Of a stretch of DNA of 64,000 nt, positions 63,006 through 64,000 are shown piece by piece; the stretch's first letter is position 1; each line of letters begins with the position of its first letter. The position numbers and the translations under genes were made by a program. Origin of the DNA: Tubiluchus corallicola. Lineage: Eukaryota > Priapulida > Priapulimorpha > Priapulimorphida > Tubiluchidae. The notes under the pieces are model-generated. The model was not told where the DNA came from. It ran no database searches and saw nothing but the letters and a program-made list of their open reading frames with translations. The stretch spans positions 1 to 64,000 of the forward strand of contig JAQGDQ010000257.1 of NCBI GenBank assembly GCA_030141605.1, read 5' to 3'.

Positions 63006-63469
63006 CTGTATGAAGATATAATATAGCATCAAAGATACAACATATTGCTTAATTTTTATTGCATGTTTGTAAGAATTAGGAAGATCTAGGTACTGAGTGG
63101 ACATAATGTATTAAAGCTAGTACTTCATTCAATATTTAGGCTAATAATTCAATTTAGAGTAATTAGTCGTAACTATAAACAGTCTTGTGGCAATTTTAAT
63201 AATACTTACACTCTTGCCACCCTTTTCTCACTAAATGGAGATTGCTTTGTTTTAAGAGGAATTTTTTAGACTTCGTTGAAAATAAAACATTACTGCGATG
63301 CAGCATTAGTTATGGTGTGGCCATCTTTGCAAAAAACGTTAATTAGTAACGTTAATCTGCAAAATGAGCAATCTTGTGTGAATCTTATAAAAACTTCCTG
63401 GTCCATTTTGATGCAAATTACATTACATTCATTGTAGTGCAAAGTATCCTTAATGTTAATGTTAGTTAT

Positions 63470-64000
63470 CCACAAAGTCAGGGTTGTAAAGGAACTTAGT
63501 TCGTGGAACAGAGTTCGTGAAACTAGCTCCTTCTTCAAGAACTTGGAATTGGAACTATTCCTTTTGTCAGAGACGAACTTGGAGCAAAAATAAGTTCCTT
63601 TCCAAGCCTATGGTTAACGTTTGTTAATTTTTACAGTTTTGGCACGAGTGCTCAATTTCTTTGCGTAGGCAAAATTAATTGCTTTCAGGAATATTTAACA
63701 GGTGCCAGCTTTTTAGGTAGTTAACAATGGATTTTTTTTTGTGCATAATGAGCAGACAGTAATGTAGTGAACGAGAACTGAACCTAGTTCCTTTTTTTCA
63801 AAGGAATTTGGAAACTGGAACTAGTTGCTTTTCGAAAAAATTAGAGGAACTACAAACGTGAATCAGTTCCTTTTGTCACAGATGAATGCGGAGGTGGAAT
63901 TAGTTGGTTTTCTTGCCCGAGAACTAAGAACTGGAGCTAGTTCTTAAAACTGAGAAATTTTTATACAGTCCCGCAAAAAGTAACCCTGAATTTGTGGAAA
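63470..64000. mobile_element. hAT-like MITE rich in AGTTCC/GGAACT motifs, right edge at window end
   Basis: The left end CCACAAAGTCAGGGTTGTAA and the reverse complement of the right end CCACAAATTCAGGGTTACTT form inverted repeats around a CAGGGTT hAT-like start. GGAACT, AGTTCC and GAACTAGTTCC-like motifs are spread through the interior. Because the repeat extends outward to the last bases of the window, the true boundary and TSD cannot be fixed. It lies in the Bark/Anakonda intron upstream of exon 62872-63005. Confidence 0.6.

Overview
This is an AT-rich, intron-rich stretch of an animal (metazoan) nuclear genome, almost certainly an invertebrate. The evidence is spliced genes with GT/AG introns and matching phases, an orthologue of the invertebrate tricellular-junction protein Bark beetle/Anakonda, a single Pellino gene, and many small DNA transposons, LINE fragments, a SINE-like element and minisatellites. 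I cannot name the phylum from the sequence alone. Layout: (1) 275-6491 (+), the last seven exons of an SLC3A/alpha-amylase-family transporter heavy chain whose catalytic residues are replaced; its 5' end is outside the window. (2) 8825-11243 (-), a complete two-exon TRAPPC12 gene, tail to tail with the first gene; its last ~490 bp are tandemly duplicated. (3) 11500-13160, an intergenic stretch with microsatellites and a decayed Helitron. (4) 15667-26196 (-), Pellino, an E3 ubiquitin ligase of Toll/IL-1-type signalling: ten coding exons with an unusual Ser/Arg-rich N-terminal extension, and a ~2.2 kb 36-bp minisatellite in its last intron. (5) 26200-46148, about 20 kb without a convincing gene, holding repeats and TE tails and perhaps the far 5' exon(s) of Pellino. 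(6) 46149-63005 (-), the C-terminal two thirds of Bark beetle/Anakonda: fifteen exons encoding beta-helix/CUB-like/SRCR ectodomain, C-type lectin domain, one transmembrane helix and a ~540-residue cytoplasmic tail ending in a PDZ ligand. The gene continues beyond the right edge. The genes are ordinary housekeeping, signalling and junction genes and do not form a shared pathway or operon. The non-coding part is a dense museum of non-autonomous DNA transposons. Ends and target-site duplications (TSDs) can be read directly for hAT (8-bp TSDs), PIF/Harbinger (TTA), piggyBac (TTAA) and pogo/Tigger (TA) elements, nearly all inside introns. I found no convincing wholly new system. The best leads are the Pellino N-terminal RQxS repeat, the motif-rich Anakonda tail, the intronic array of splice-donor-like 36-mers, the unexplained ~475-bp dispersed repeat (two copies), and the recent duplication of the TRAPPC12 3' end.
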